Under the pieces are notes generated by a model, which ran no database searches, was not told where the DNA came from, and worked only from the letters and a program-made list of their open reading frames with translations. This document shows, piece by piece, positions 7,962 to 15,732 of a stretch of 30,021 nt of DNA; the first letter of the stretch is position 1, and each line of letters starts with the position of its first letter. A program made the translations under genes and the position numbers. Source of the DNA: JBDTMC01 sp039934475 (GTDB lineage Bacteria; Acidobacteriota; Terriglobia; Bryobacterales; Bryobacteraceae); NCBI GenBank assembly GCA_039934475.1, contig JBDTMC010000030.1, positions 1-30,021 of the forward strand. The letters run 5' to 3'.

Positions 7962-8616
7962 TTGCGAGTTTCGGGATGTGGGCCGGATGGGCTATGAGGA
8001 GGCGTTCGCGCTGCAGCAGCGGCTGGTGGCGGAGCGCAAACTGGGCCGAATTCCGGACCAATTCCTGATCGTGGAGCACGCGCATGTGCTGACCATGGGC
8101 CGCAACGGGCACCTGGAGAATCTACTGGTGAGCGAGGAAGTTCTGCGCGCGCGTGGGGTGGAGTTTTGCGAGACAGACCGGGGTGGAGACATCACCTATC
8201 ACGGGCCGGGCCAGGTGGTGGGCTATCCGATTCTCGATCTGCGAGAATGGAAACGCGACGTTGTCGCGTACGTGCGCGGGCTGGAGCAAGCGCTGATCGA
8301 CGCGCTGGCGGAGTTTGGGATTGCCGGTGGCCGGGTAGCCGGTGCGACGGGGGTATGGGTGGAAGATCGCAAGATTGCCGCGATTGGGGTCCACTTAAGC
8401 CGCTGGGTGACCTCTCACGGGTTCGCTCTGAATGTAGATACGGATTTGAGTTTCTTCCGGCTGATTGTTCCGTGCGGGTTGACGAAGCCCGTTACGTCGA
8501 TGGCGGCCGAGGGCGTGGCGGCGCGCCGCGAAGAGGTAGTAGCCGCGATCAAGCGGCAGTTCGCGAAGATATTTGAAGTCGAGATCACGGAAACGGAACT
8601 GGAGAAGGTGTTATGA
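7954..8616 (+). CDS. lipB: Lipoyl(octanoyl) transferase LipB
   Basis: The 220-residue enzyme transfers octanoate from octanoyl-ACP to lipoyl domains, the first step of endogenous lipoate formation. Diagnostic elements are RGGDITYHGPGQ (residues 76-87), ATGVWVEDRKIAAIGVH with Lys140, and PCGLTKPVTSM with the catalytic Cys174. The ATG at 7954 overlaps the stop region of the lpd gene by 8 bp, and its own TGA overlaps the E2 start (ATGA), so all three are translationally coupled. No lipA (sulfur insertion) gene is in the window. Placing lipB directly before an E2 makes the E2 lipoyl domain its obvious acceptor. Confidence 0.96.
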   Translation: MRNCEFRDVGRMGYEEAFALQQRLVAERKLGRIPDQFLIVEHAHVLTMGRNGHLENLLVSEEVLRARGVEFCETDRGGDITYHGPGQVVGYPILDLREWKRDVVAYVRGLEQALIDALAEFGIAGGRVAGATGVWVEDRKIAAIGVHLSRWVTSHGFALNVDTDLSFFRLIVPCGLTKPVTSMAAEGVAARREEVVAAIKRQFAKIFEVEITETELEKVL

Positions 8617-9929
8617 CCGACGTAGTGATGCCCCAGATGGGCGAGAGCATTGTCGAAGGAACGTTGACGCGGTGGCTGAAGAAGCCGGGTGAACGCGTAG
8701 AGCGCGACGAGCCGCTGCTGGAGATATCTACCGACAAAGTGGACTCGGAGATACCTTCGCCAGCCGCCGGGACATTGAAAGAGATCCTGGTGCCCGAGGG
8801 CACGACGGTGGCGATTAACACCGTAGTGGGGCGAATAGAAGACGGCGGCGCTGCGACGGCGGCTCCGGCGGCAGCCGCTCCTGAGCCGGTGGCAGCAGCT
8901 GCTGAGCCTGTGGCGGAGGCGGCCCCGGCGGCGGCCGCGCCTGCGCCTGCTCCCGCCGCTGCACCTGAGCCGGAATCCGAGGATTCGGGTCCGTTGTCTC
9001 CGCTGGTCCGGCGGATGGTGAGAGAACACAACGTCGATGTGCGGCAGGTGCGCGGCACGGGCGCGGGTGGACGCATCACGAAGCAGGATATCGAGAATTT
9101 TGTGTCGGCGCGGGCGGGTGCACCGGCACCGGCGGCACCGGTTGCGGCTCCCGTTGCGGCTCCGGCTCCAGCAGCCCCGGCGGTGCAGGCTCCTGCGGCC
9201 CCGGCTGCTGTGGCTCCCCTGCCCCCGGCGGGCATGGCGAAGACGCGTGTGGAACCGATGAGCACGATGCGGCAGAAGATCGCCGAGCACATGCTGATGA
9301 GCAAGCGTACTTCGGCACACGTCACCACCGTTCACAAAGTGGACATGACGAAAGTGGCGAAGATCAGGGCCAAGCAGAAGGAAGAATTCCAAACGCGGTA
9401 TGGGTTTGGATTGACGTTCCTGCCGTTTGTGATCCGCGCGGCGGCGGAAGCGCTGCGAGTGTTCCCGATCTTCAATGCGTCGATTGAAGGAACGAACATT
9501 CTCTATCACAACGATGTGAACATTGGCATCGCCGTGGCGCTGGACAACGGTCTGATTGTTCCGGTAATCCGCGCCGCGGACGAGAAGAACGTGGTTGGAT
9601 TGCAGCGGGCAGTAGTGGACTTGGCAGCGCGGGCGCGGTCGCGGCAGTTGAAGCCGGATGAGATCAGTGGAGGCACGTTCTCTATCACCAACTTCGGCAG
9701 CTTCGGCAGTATCTTCGCGACTCCGGTAATTAACCAGCCGCAGGTGGCCATTCTCGGCGTGGGCGCGGTGGAGAAGGTTCCGGTGGTGGTGGATGACGCT
9801 ATCGCGATTCGCTCGATCGCGCATCTTGCGCTGACGTTCGACCACCGCTTGATCGATGGCGCGCTGGCGGATCAATTCTGCCAGAAGGTGAAGGCGATTC
9901 TGGAGAGCTGGTCAGAGTCGATTCTGTAG
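8613..9929 (+). CDS. 2-oxoacid dehydrogenase complex E2 (dihydrolipoamide acyltransferase)
   Basis: The 438-residue protein has one lipoyl domain (1-77, with lipoylated Lys42 in ISTDKVD) and an Ala/Pro-rich linker (about 80-120). A peripheral-subunit-binding domain follows (127-164, PLVRRMVREHNVDVRQVRGTG), then a second Ala/Pro linker (about 168-205) and the catalytic core. The core ends with the active-site motif DHRLIDG (His411, Asp415). It belongs to the pyruvate/branched-chain/2-oxoglutarate E2 family; sequence by eye does not settle which acyl group. No E1 genes are nearby, so its partner is encoded elsewhere. The downstream terminator at 9945 marks the end of the operon. Confidence 0.93.
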   Translation: MTDVVMPQMGESIVEGTLTRWLKKPGERVERDEPLLEISTDKVDSEIPSPAAGTLKEILVPEGTTVAINTVVGRIEDGGAATAAPAAAAPEPVAAAAEPVAEAAPAAAAPAPAPAAAPEPESEDSGPLSPLVRRMVREHNVDVRQVRGTGAGGRITKQDIENFVSARAGAPAPAAPVAAPVAAPAPAAPAVQAPAAPAAVAPLPPAGMAKTRVEPMSTMRQKIAEHMLMSKRTSAHVTTVHKVDMTKVAKIRAKQKEEFQTRYGFGLTFLPFVIRAAAEALRVFPIFNASIEGTNILYHNDVNIGIAVALDNGLIVPVIRAADEKNVVGLQRAVVDLAARARSRQLKPDEISGGTFSITNFGSFGSIFATPVINQPQVAILGVGAVEKVPVVVDDAIAIRSIAHLALTFDHRLIDGALADQFCQKVKAILESWSESIL

Positions 9930-9944
9930 TTTCGGTTTCGAGCG

Positions 9945-9980
9945 AAAAGGGGCGGCCGTTTACGCGGTCGCCCCTTTTTT
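9945..9980. terminator. Rho-independent terminator, probably bidirectional
   Basis: A GC-rich hairpin of about 14 bp (AAAGGGGCGGCCG, loop TTTA, CGCGGTCGCCCCTTT with one mismatch) is followed by a run of six T. It starts 16 bp after the E2 stop codon. The A-run on its left side makes it usable for the opposite strand as well, and the minus-strand VWFA-like gene ends at 9979, within the T-run. It therefore separates two convergent transcription units. Confidence 0.92.
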
Positions 9981-11043
9981 ATTGCTTGACGTTGCCGACC
10001 GACCAGTACCCGGGCCGGGAGCGGACGTGAAGCTCGCTGGTGCGGACGCGGACTTCAAGTGTGTGATACCCGGCGGAGGGGTCGTCGGGAATGAAGCTGA
10101 GCTGATATTGAGTGTGCAAGTCCTGGCCCAGATTCTGCAGGGCGTCTTCAAGACCTTTCAGCTTGGTGAACGGGAAGTCGGCACCGCCGGTACCCATCGT
10201 GAGCGATTCCACTGTGTTGGTCTTGCTGAGCCGATGAAGTTCGGTGAAGATACCGAGAATATCGACTCGCTGGTCTTTCGGAGGGATGTAAGGATCGGGG
10301 CAACCGTATGGGCCGCAGTGCGCCGGACCGCCGCTGTTGGTCCCCGATTCCTCACGCGGGATAGTGGGACGCTTGGGAACACGAGGTTCCGCGGTAGCCG
10401 ATGACTTGGTGGTGAACGCGGTTTTGATGGCGGAATAAGTGGCGCCGTATACGGTGACTCCGGAGGCTTGCGCCGCCAGCAGAACCTGTTGCAGTTCAGA
10501 GTCGCTACCACGGTCGCGCGTTTCTGAGATCAGCAGAAGAACGCGGCGTGCGTTGGGTTTGCGGCGCAGCATTTCGATGGCTTCGCTGGCGGCATCGAGC
10601 ATATGCGCGGTTTTGGGAGGCCCCATGCGGAGCCTTTGCAAGGCGAGGTGGAGGAGATTTTCATCGCCAGTGCATTCCTGAGCCCAAGTGACGATATCCG
10701 AAAAGGTGACCACTGCAGCGCATCCGCGTTCGCCGGTGACAACGGGTTTGATCATTCCGCCGATGAGCTGGACTTTTTCAAGGACGGGTTTCGAGATTCC
10801 TGACGTTTGAATGGCAATGACCAGTGCAATGGGAGCCACACCTGTGGCAATTGTGTCGACACTCATTTTTTGAGGATGGCCGTTGTCGAGAATGACGAAA
10901 TCGGTAAGATCGAGACCGTCGACGGAACGGCCTTGGGCGTCGGTGACAGCGACTGGAACGATCACCAAGCGGGATTGCACGTCGAACTGGGGGGTCTGCG
11001 CGGCCAGCGTGGCCGCGACTGCGAAGGCCAAGAGACACTTCAT
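9979..11043 (-). CDS. Secreted VWFA-related protein (Acidobacterial type)
   Basis: This 354-residue protein begins with a Sec signal peptide (MKCLLAFAVAATLAAQ). Next comes the strand pattern typical of the Acidobacterial VWFA-related family (TIGR03436-like): SRLVIVPVAVTDAQGRSVDGL, a DFVILDNGHPQ segment, then a von Willebrand A domain from about residue 72. The metal-binding DxSxS motif expected at the first strand reads AIQTSGIS (77-84), so the key Asp is missing. A Pro-rich insert near 225-255 precedes the C-terminal QYQLSFIPDDPSAGYHTLEVRV segment that is typical of the family. Its role is unknown; an exported adhesion or envelope protein is plausible. A TATCTA hexamer lies 8 nt before the start. 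Confidence 0.85.
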   Translation of the reverse strand: MKCLLAFAVAATLAAQTPQFDVQSRLVIVPVAVTDAQGRSVDGLDLTDFVILDNGHPQKMSVDTIATGVAPIALVIAIQTSGISKPVLEKVQLIGGMIKPVVTGERGCAAVVTFSDIVTWAQECTGDENLLHLALQRLRMGPPKTAHMLDAASEAIEMLRRKPNARRVLLLISETRDRGSDSELQQVLLAAQASGVTVYGATYSAIKTAFTTKSSATAEPRVPKRPTIPREESGTNSGGPAHCGPYGCPDPYIPPKDQRVDILGIFTELHRLSKTNTVESLTMGTGGADFPFTKLKGLEDALQNLGQDLHTQYQLSFIPDDPSAGYHTLEVRVRTSELHVRSRPGYWSVGNVKQ

Positions 11044-11127
11044 CAGCTACCTAGATAGCACGCCAAGGGCCATCAATTCAGGGTTTTCGACTACCCTTTG
11101 GTATGATCAAAACAATAGCGACCAAGA

Positions 11128-12231
11128 ATGATTGTCGAGCCCCAGACGGTACAGTTTGAGTCTATTGCCCTTGATTCAGGGGCTACGCTTGCGCCCGTGG
11201 AGGTGTGTTACGAAACGTGGGGCACACTGAACGAGCGGAAGTCGAACGGGATCCTGATTGTGCACGCCTTTTCAGGCGATTCGCACGCGGCGGGAATCGG
11301 ACACGACGGGAAGCCGGGTTGGTGGGATAACTCGATCGGGCCAGGCAGGGCGTTCGACACGGACAAATACTTTGTGATCTGTTCGAACGTGCTGGGCGGA
11401 TGCCGCGGGACAACGGGGCCGGGGTCGACGAATCCGAAGACGGGCGCGCCGTATGCGATGGCGTTCCCGGTGATCACGATCGGGGACATCGTGCGTCTTC
11501 AGAAGATGCTGGTGGACCACCTGGGGATTTCGAAACTGCTGGCAGTGGCGGGCGGGTCGATGGGCGGAATGCAGGCCTTGCAGTGGGCGCTGGCGTATCC
11601 GGACGCCGTGGCTTGCGTGATGCCGATAGCGTCCACGGCGCGGCACAGCGCGCAGCAGATTGCCTTCAATGAGGTGGGGCGGCAGGCGATCATGTCGGAC
11701 CCGGATTGGAACGGCGGCGATTACTACGGCAAGAAGCTACCGGGACGCGGGCTGGCGGTGGCGCGTATGGTGGGCCACATCACCTACATGTCCGACGAGT
11801 CGATGCGGGAGAAGTTCGGGCGGCGGCTGCGCGGGCGTGATGCGTATGGCTTTGACTTCGAGGTGGACTTCGAAGTGGAGAGCTACCTACGGTATCGCGG
11901 GAGCCAGTTTGTCGACCGTTTTGACGCCAACTCCTACTTATACATCACGAAGGCGATGGATTATTTCGATCTAACGAATGGGTGCGGCTCACTGGCGGCA
12001 GCGCTGGAGAAGACTAAGGCGCGATTCCTGGTGGTGAGTTTCACGTCGGACTGGCTGTATCCGACGTATCAATCACTGGAGATTGTGAATGGACTGCGCG
12101 GGCGCAACCGCGATGTGGCGTATTGCGAGTTGACGTCAAACTATGGCCATGACGCGTTTCTGGTAGACGTGGCTGAGCAGACCGATCTCATCCGCGGGTT
12201 TCTGACGCGGACCTTCCGGGACCTCGTATGA
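11128..12231 (+). CDS. metX: Homoserine O-acetyltransferase (MetX family)
   Basis: The 367-residue alpha/beta-hydrolase-fold enzyme activates homoserine by acylation in methionine synthesis. The family signature is clear: NGILIVHAFSGDSHAAG, the GCRGTTGPGSTNPKTG loop (91-106), the nucleophile elbow GGSMGGMQ (Ser144), Asp308 in SFTSDWLYP and His341 in NYGHDAFLVD. The length is standard. Whether acetyl-CoA or succinyl-CoA is the donor cannot be settled by eye, because MetX-fold enzymes do both. The gene overlaps metW by 4 bp, the classical metXW pair. A TATGAT hexamer at 11102-11107 is a plausible -10 box. The 84-bp upstream spacer is too short for a typical SAM riboswitch plus promoter. Confidence 0.96.
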   Translation: MIVEPQTVQFESIALDSGATLAPVEVCYETWGTLNERKSNGILIVHAFSGDSHAAGIGHDGKPGWWDNSIGPGRAFDTDKYFVICSNVLGGCRGTTGPGSTNPKTGAPYAMAFPVITIGDIVRLQKMLVDHLGISKLLAVAGGSMGGMQALQWALAYPDAVACVMPIASTARHSAQQIAFNEVGRQAIMSDPDWNGGDYYGKKLPGRGLAVARMVGHITYMSDESMREKFGRRLRGRDAYGFDFEVDFEVESYLRYRGSQFVDRFDANSYLYITKAMDYFDLTNGCGSLAAALEKTKARFLVVSFTSDWLYPTYQSLEIVNGLRGRNRDVAYCELTSNYGHDAFLVDVAEQTDLIRGFLTRTFRDLV

Positions 12232-12833
12232 GCCAGTTTGTTTACGAGTTACTGGGGCGGCGCGATTACAAGATCATCAGCGATATTGTGCCCGCTGGTT
12301 GTAAAGTGCTCGACCTGGGATGCGGCGACGGCGGGCTGCTGGAGTGGCTGGCGACAAACAAGAAAGTGGACGGGCGCGGCGTGGAGATCGAGAGCGCGAA
12401 GGTGCAGCAGGCGATCGTGCGCGGTGTTTCCGTCTATCACGGCGACATTGAGCAGTGCCTGGGCGACTATCCGGATAAGGCGTTCGATTACGTGATCTTG
12501 AGCCAGACCCTGCAGGAGACGCGGAGGCCGATGGATGTGTTGAACGAGATGCTGCGGATTGGGCATCACGCGATTGTCGCGTTCCCCAATTTCGGACACT
12601 GGACGGTGCGGCTATCACACCTCTGGAGCGGGCGCGCGCCGCAGACCGAATTGTTTCCCCACGATTGGTATAACTCGCCGAATATCCACTTCCTGACGGT
12701 GGAAGATTTCGAACTGTTGGCCGCGCAGAAGAAGTGGCGCGTGGAGCGGCGGTGGTTCTTATCGGGCGCGCGGACGATTCACACGATGCCCAATTTACTG
12801 GCGGAGGTCGCGGTTTTTCTGGTGACGCGGTGA
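12228..12833 (+). CDS. metW: Methionine biosynthesis protein MetW
   Basis: The 201-residue protein has a methyltransferase-like Rossmann fold with the SAM motif KVLDLGCGDGGLLEWL (26-41). The MetW-specific text DYVILSQTLQETRRPMDVLNEMLRIG follows (about 86-111), then AIVAFPNFGHW and the FPHDWYNSPNIHFLT segment. MetW is needed with MetX for homoserine acylation in several Proteobacteria and is thought to form a complex with it. The start codon overlaps the metX stop (ATGA), which supports co-translation and a joint role. The 3' end is followed within 3 bp by the hairpin-forming repeat copy C. Confidence 0.95.
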   Translation: MSQFVYELLGRRDYKIISDIVPAGCKVLDLGCGDGGLLEWLATNKKVDGRGVEIESAKVQQAIVRGVSVYHGDIEQCLGDYPDKAFDYVILSQTLQETRRPMDVLNEMLRIGHHAIVAFPNFGHWTVRLSHLWSGRAPQTELFPHDWYNSPNIHFLTVEDFELLAAQKKWRVERRWFLSGARTIHTMPNLLAEVAVFLVTR

Positions 12834-12835
12834 CG

Positions 12836-12951
12836 GCGACCTGTCTTGAAAAATGGTACAGGCACGAATTTCCTCCCCCGGGAAATCCTGTCGTTCAGTA
12901 GACTCCAGGGGTCGGAAAATCGCTGCCAGTCCCGATTTTCAAGACGGTCGC
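12836..12951. repeat. Dispersed hairpin-type repeat, copy C, between convergent genes
   Basis: This copy has the best-preserved palindrome. Its outer arms GCGACC-T-GTCTTGAAAA (12836-12852) and TTTTCAAGACGGTCGC (12936-12951) pair perfectly except for one bulged T. Inside, GGTACAGGCACGAATTTCC pairs imperfectly with GGAAAATCGCTGCCAGTCCC. It fills almost the whole gap between metW (ends 12833) and the minus-strand hydrolase (ends 12951), so as RNA it could act as a two-way terminator or 3' stabiliser. It shares its left half with copy B and its core with copies A and B. Confidence 0.85.
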
Positions 12952-14906
12952 TAGTGCTTCTTTTTGACCACTGAGAGGGTCACTTGGGACGGGTATTGCG
13001 ACGAGTGATGCACCGCGTTGTGGGCCACTACACCAACAGATTCGTCGTAGTTATTGCCGCCGGTATTCAGATTTCTGTCGAAACGCGGGAAGTTACTGCT
13101 TGAGACCTCAATGCGAATGCGGTGACCTTCTTTGAAGTAGTTACTCGTGGTCATGGGCGAGAGGGTCAGTTTGTAGACTTTGCCGCGCTCCATCCACACG
13201 GGCGGTACCTCGTAGCCGTCGCGATAGCGGGCCCGCTGGATGGTCTCATCGAGATTGTAGGCGGTCCCATCGGGGTAAACGTCCAAGACCTTCGCGGTGA
13301 AATCAGTGTCCTTGGCATCGGAGGAGACATACAGGGTGACGTCGATACTGCCGCTGACTTCCAGACCTTCGCGGAAGGGGTCAGAGGTGTAGACCAGGAC
13401 GTCGGAACGCGCTTCCATACGGCGCTGATCGAAGGCGCCTCCGGATACGGCGTTACCGGTGCAGCAGACATTGCCGCCGTAAGAGTTGACGGGGTTGGCT
13501 GGATCGTAAGTGAAGGTATCGGGTTTGTCTTCAGCGGGGGTGGCGGAGGCCAGCGAGCCGTCGCCGTTCAGCGTATTGGCTTTGCCGCTGCTGCCAAGGG
13601 AGAGAGTCATCGGCTCGGCTCCGGCGGGCGGCCAGGTTTCGGAGGTCTGCCAGCGATTCGAGCCCATGGTGAAGTAGCGGACTTTCGGCATCCCCGCCAT
13701 CGTTTTGTTGTCTTCACCCTTCAGGTAATGGTCGAACCAGGCGTAGGTGAGGGTGTCGTAGTCGAGGCGGGCATCGCCCATACTGCGTTCGCCGACGATG
13801 GTGTTTTCGGTGGCGCGCTTGTAGGCGCAATGGAGCGTCGGGGCGATGATGGCGTATTGCTGGTTGGCAATCTCAGGGCGGGCGGTTTTGCGTACGTGGT
13901 TGTAGGCGGCGAGGTTGGGCCCGGTGGAGACGTCGTACCAGGACATGAACCAGAAGCCGGGGATATTGATGGGTTTGTCGTCGTGCCAGAGGCCGCCGCG
14001 ATACCATGCGGGGTCGTTGGGCGGGCGCTTGATCATGGCGCCTCCGGTGGACACTTCGGCGCGGTCGGCGTAGATTCCGTGAGGGCCATCGACAGCTTTA
14101 ATGATGTCTACCTCCGGCAGATGCCAGAGGGCCTTCGACCAATCGACAGAGGGCAGTTGTTGCGCCAGATCGAATGACTTCGAGACACGGAGCAAATCTT
14201 CCTGCGTGGTGTTGGGAGGGAACATAGGCCGCACCTGATTCTGCTCGCCGTAGAGCCAGGCGATGAAGAGCATCTGCACGGCGCCGCCGCGGTACCAGTT
14301 GCCTTGCTCGTAGTAAGGGGCCACTCTACCGACACCGGCGCCGAAGCCTTGCGGGATCATCGTGGTGTACCCAGGGTTGCCCATGGCGGCGACGGCGAGT
14401 TGCCATTCGGCAGACGATGAGCATCCGATGGTTCCCACCTTGCCATTGGACCAGGGCTGGGAGGACATCCACGTGATGGCGTCAGTACCATCAGACACTG
14501 GCGTGCCCAGAATGTCCCAGTTGCCTTCGGAAAAGAAATGGCCGCGTTCGTTCATCACGACGAGCGCGTAACCGTGATTGACGGCTTCGATTTTGTCCGC
14601 CATGTCGCTGGGCGCGCCGAGTTTCACGTCCCAGTAATTGAAGTTATAAGGCGTGCGAACGAAGATGATCGGATATTTCTTCGAGGTGTCTTTGGGCCGG
14701 TAGATATCAGTGGCCATGCGCTTGCCGTCGCTCATGGGGACCATCACTTTACGCTCGATGATGGCGATTGATTCGAGTTTCTTTTCGAGGGCGTTGCGGT
14801 CGGCAATCAGTTGGGCATCGGAGCGCTGTTGGGCCAAGGCGGGGACTGGGGCAGACGTCAGTACGGCCAAGCTGAACAGCATCGCGACGCAGACTTCGGA
14901 CTTCAT
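12951..14906 (-). CDS. Secreted CocE/NonD-family (X-Pro dipeptidyl-peptidase-like) hydrolase
   Basis: From the ATG ending at 14906 the protein has 651 residues and a Sec signal peptide (MKSEVCVAMLFSLAVLTSA...ALAQ). It matches the S15/CocE plan: an alpha/beta-hydrolase with VPMSDGKRMATDIYRP near 56-71, a nucleophile elbow GTIGCSSSAEW (Ser163), a cap region, Asp319 in SWYDVSTGP and His353 in APTLHCAY. A C-terminal jelly-roll PepX_C-like domain contains VLVYTSDPFREGLEVSGSI. Members hydrolyse amides or esters such as acyl-proline peptides, glutaryl-7-ACA or cocaine; the true substrate is unknown. A GGGAG lies 10 nt before the chosen start, and the 29 upstream in-frame residues lack signal character. 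Confidence 0.88.
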   Translation of the reverse strand: MKSEVCVAMLFSLAVLTSAPVPALAQQRSDAQLIADRNALEKKLESIAIIERKVMVPMSDGKRMATDIYRPKDTSKKYPIIFVRTPYNFNYWDVKLGAPSDMADKIEAVNHGYALVVMNERGHFFSEGNWDILGTPVSDGTDAITWMSSQPWSNGKVGTIGCSSSAEWQLAVAAMGNPGYTTMIPQGFGAGVGRVAPYYEQGNWYRGGAVQMLFIAWLYGEQNQVRPMFPPNTTQEDLLRVSKSFDLAQQLPSVDWSKALWHLPEVDIIKAVDGPHGIYADRAEVSTGGAMIKRPPNDPAWYRGGLWHDDKPINIPGFWFMSWYDVSTGPNLAAYNHVRKTARPEIANQQYAIIAPTLHCAYKRATENTIVGERSMGDARLDYDTLTYAWFDHYLKGEDNKTMAGMPKVRYFTMGSNRWQTSETWPPAGAEPMTLSLGSSGKANTLNGDGSLASATPAEDKPDTFTYDPANPVNSYGGNVCCTGNAVSGGAFDQRRMEARSDVLVYTSDPFREGLEVSGSIDVTLYVSSDAKDTDFTAKVLDVYPDGTAYNLDETIQRARYRDGYEVPPVWMERGKVYKLTLSPMTTSNYFKEGHRIRIEVSSSNFPRFDRNLNTGGNNYDESVGVVAHNAVHHSSQYPSQVTLSVVKKKH

Positions 14907-14943
14907 TCGGTGGACTCCCTTGGTTTCACCGAGGATACAACCT

Positions 14944-14977
14944 GCCGGCTTATCGTGGCAAGAGATTACGGCCAGTG
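14944..14977. repeat. Left direct repeat flanking the BrnTA module
   Basis: This 34-bp stretch matches 15733-15766 at 26 of 34 positions in the same orientation. The right 24 bases (CGTGGCAAG..ATTA..GCCAGTG) match at 20 of 24. Read on the minus strand it carries CACTGGCCGTAA, like the final codons and stop of tspO (CACTGGCTATAA), so it may be a relic of a gene end or an insertion junction. The match is imperfect and could be ancient or accidental. Confidence 0.5.
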
Positions 14978-15051
14978 TGTGGCGGGAACACATGCGAATC
15001 AGTGTGGAGCGGTGGGAGGGGGAAGGCGCCGAGATCTGGCTCGGTTGCAGT

Positions 15052-15059
15052 GTATATAC
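15052..15059. promoter_or_regulatory. Palindromic AT box before the BrnT-like gene
   Basis: GTATATAC is a perfect 8-bp palindrome 19 nt before the TTG start of the toxin gene, in an otherwise GC-rich spacer. It could be the -10 region, an operator half-site for the ribbon-helix-helix antitoxin, or both. BrnA antitoxins are known to autorepress. It is a short motif, so support is weak. Confidence 0.3.
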
Positions 15060-15078
15060 GGCTGCGGGATACTAGCTA

Positions 15079-15360
15079 TTGGCTCGCTGGCGATTCGAGT
15101 GGGACGAACACAACGTGCAGCACATCGCCCGTCACGGAGTCGGGCCGACGGAGGTAGAGCAAGCCGCCGATGGATCTCCCGTCGTAGGGCCGCGGGAACT
15201 CGTCAAAGGCGAGTGGCGACAACTGCTGTTTGGTAAGACGGCCGCGGGCCGCTATCTTCGGGTCTGTTTTACGCTGCGAGGCGGGAAGTTCCGGACGGTT
15301 ACGGCGCACCCCATGGATAGACAAGACAGGAAAAACTATGCCGCAAAAATTGGCAAGTAA
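15079..15360 (+). CDS. brnT: BrnT-like ribonuclease toxin
   Basis: The 93-residue protein starts RWRFEWDEHNVQHIARHGV, the hallmark of BrnT-type RelE-fold RNase toxins. It has the central RQLLFGKTAAGRYLRVCFT strand pair and the C-terminal FRTVTAHPMDRQDRKNY, where such toxins carry catalytic Arg/Lys residues. The start is TTG: an in-frame stop lies two codons upstream and no ATG is available, and a GGGA lies about 9 nt before it. BrnT toxins cleave RNA and inhibit translation until bound by BrnA. The antitoxin gene overlaps its 3' end by 23 bp, the usual toxin-first order of brnTA. Activity has not been shown. Confidence 0.85.
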   Translation: MARWRFEWDEHNVQHIARHGVGPTEVEQAADGSPVVGPRELVKGEWRQLLFGKTAAGRYLRVCFTLRGGKFRTVTAHPMDRQDRKNYAAKIGK

Positions 15361-15724
15361 ATCTCGCGTCAAAGAGCCAGTCATCCCAGACTTCCGGTCC
15401 AAAGCAGAGGAAGCCGAGTGGCACAACAGCCCCGCGGGCCGGCGTTGGTGGAATCTGAAGTACGAAAAAGCCGACCTCGAAGGAAAAATCCGCGTCTATC
15501 CGAACGGGATGAATATCGAGCGCACCGATCCGAAAGTGCTGGCGGATTTGGAAGCAAAGGCTAAGTGCGCGTTGGCGCTGGAAGCCAAACTCAGGAACCA
15601 GGCCATTTCTCTGCGTGTGCCTGTCGCCGATCTTGAACTCGCCAGAAAGATCGCTGCCAAACGAGGAGTAGGCTATCAAACCATCCTCAAAGAGGCGATC
15701 CACTCGGGACTTTCTAAGGCGTAG
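15338..15724 (+). CDS. brnA: BrnA/CopG-like antitoxin
   Basis: The 128-residue protein has an N-terminal toxin-binding-type segment (PDFRSKAEEAEWHNSPAG, about 17-34) like that of CopG-family antitoxins. The C-terminal ribbon-helix-helix domain (about 88-125) includes AISLRVPVADLELARKIAAKRGVGYQ. It would neutralise the BrnT-like RNase and repress the operon. The ATG at 15338 is chosen because it opens the family-like part; the open frame extends further but only inside the toxin gene. It is longer than typical BrnA (about 90-100 residues), with an extra basic middle part (40-85). The product ends 30 bp from the convergent tspO gene. Confidence 0.82.
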   Translation: MPQKLASKSRVKEPVIPDFRSKAEEAEWHNSPAGRRWWNLKYEKADLEGKIRVYPNGMNIERTDPKVLADLEAKAKCALALEAKLRNQAISLRVPVADLELARKIAAKRGVGYQTILKEAIHSGLSKA

Positions 15725-15732
15725 GTCCTGAA

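Noticed and set aside
8415..9875. 486-codon minus-strand open frame opposite lipB and the E2 gene
   Set aside because: The Arg/His-rich translation has no domain character. Long antisense frames arise from high GC at third codon positions in real genes.
11044..11127. SAM riboswitch before metX
   Set aside because: The spacer is only 84 bp and shows no recognisable four-way junction or terminator; only a -10-like TATGAT stands out.
13122..14177. 351-codon plus-strand open frame opposite the CocE-like hydrolase
   Set aside because: The Gly/Val-rich translation has no motifs, while the opposite strand encodes a complete enzyme.
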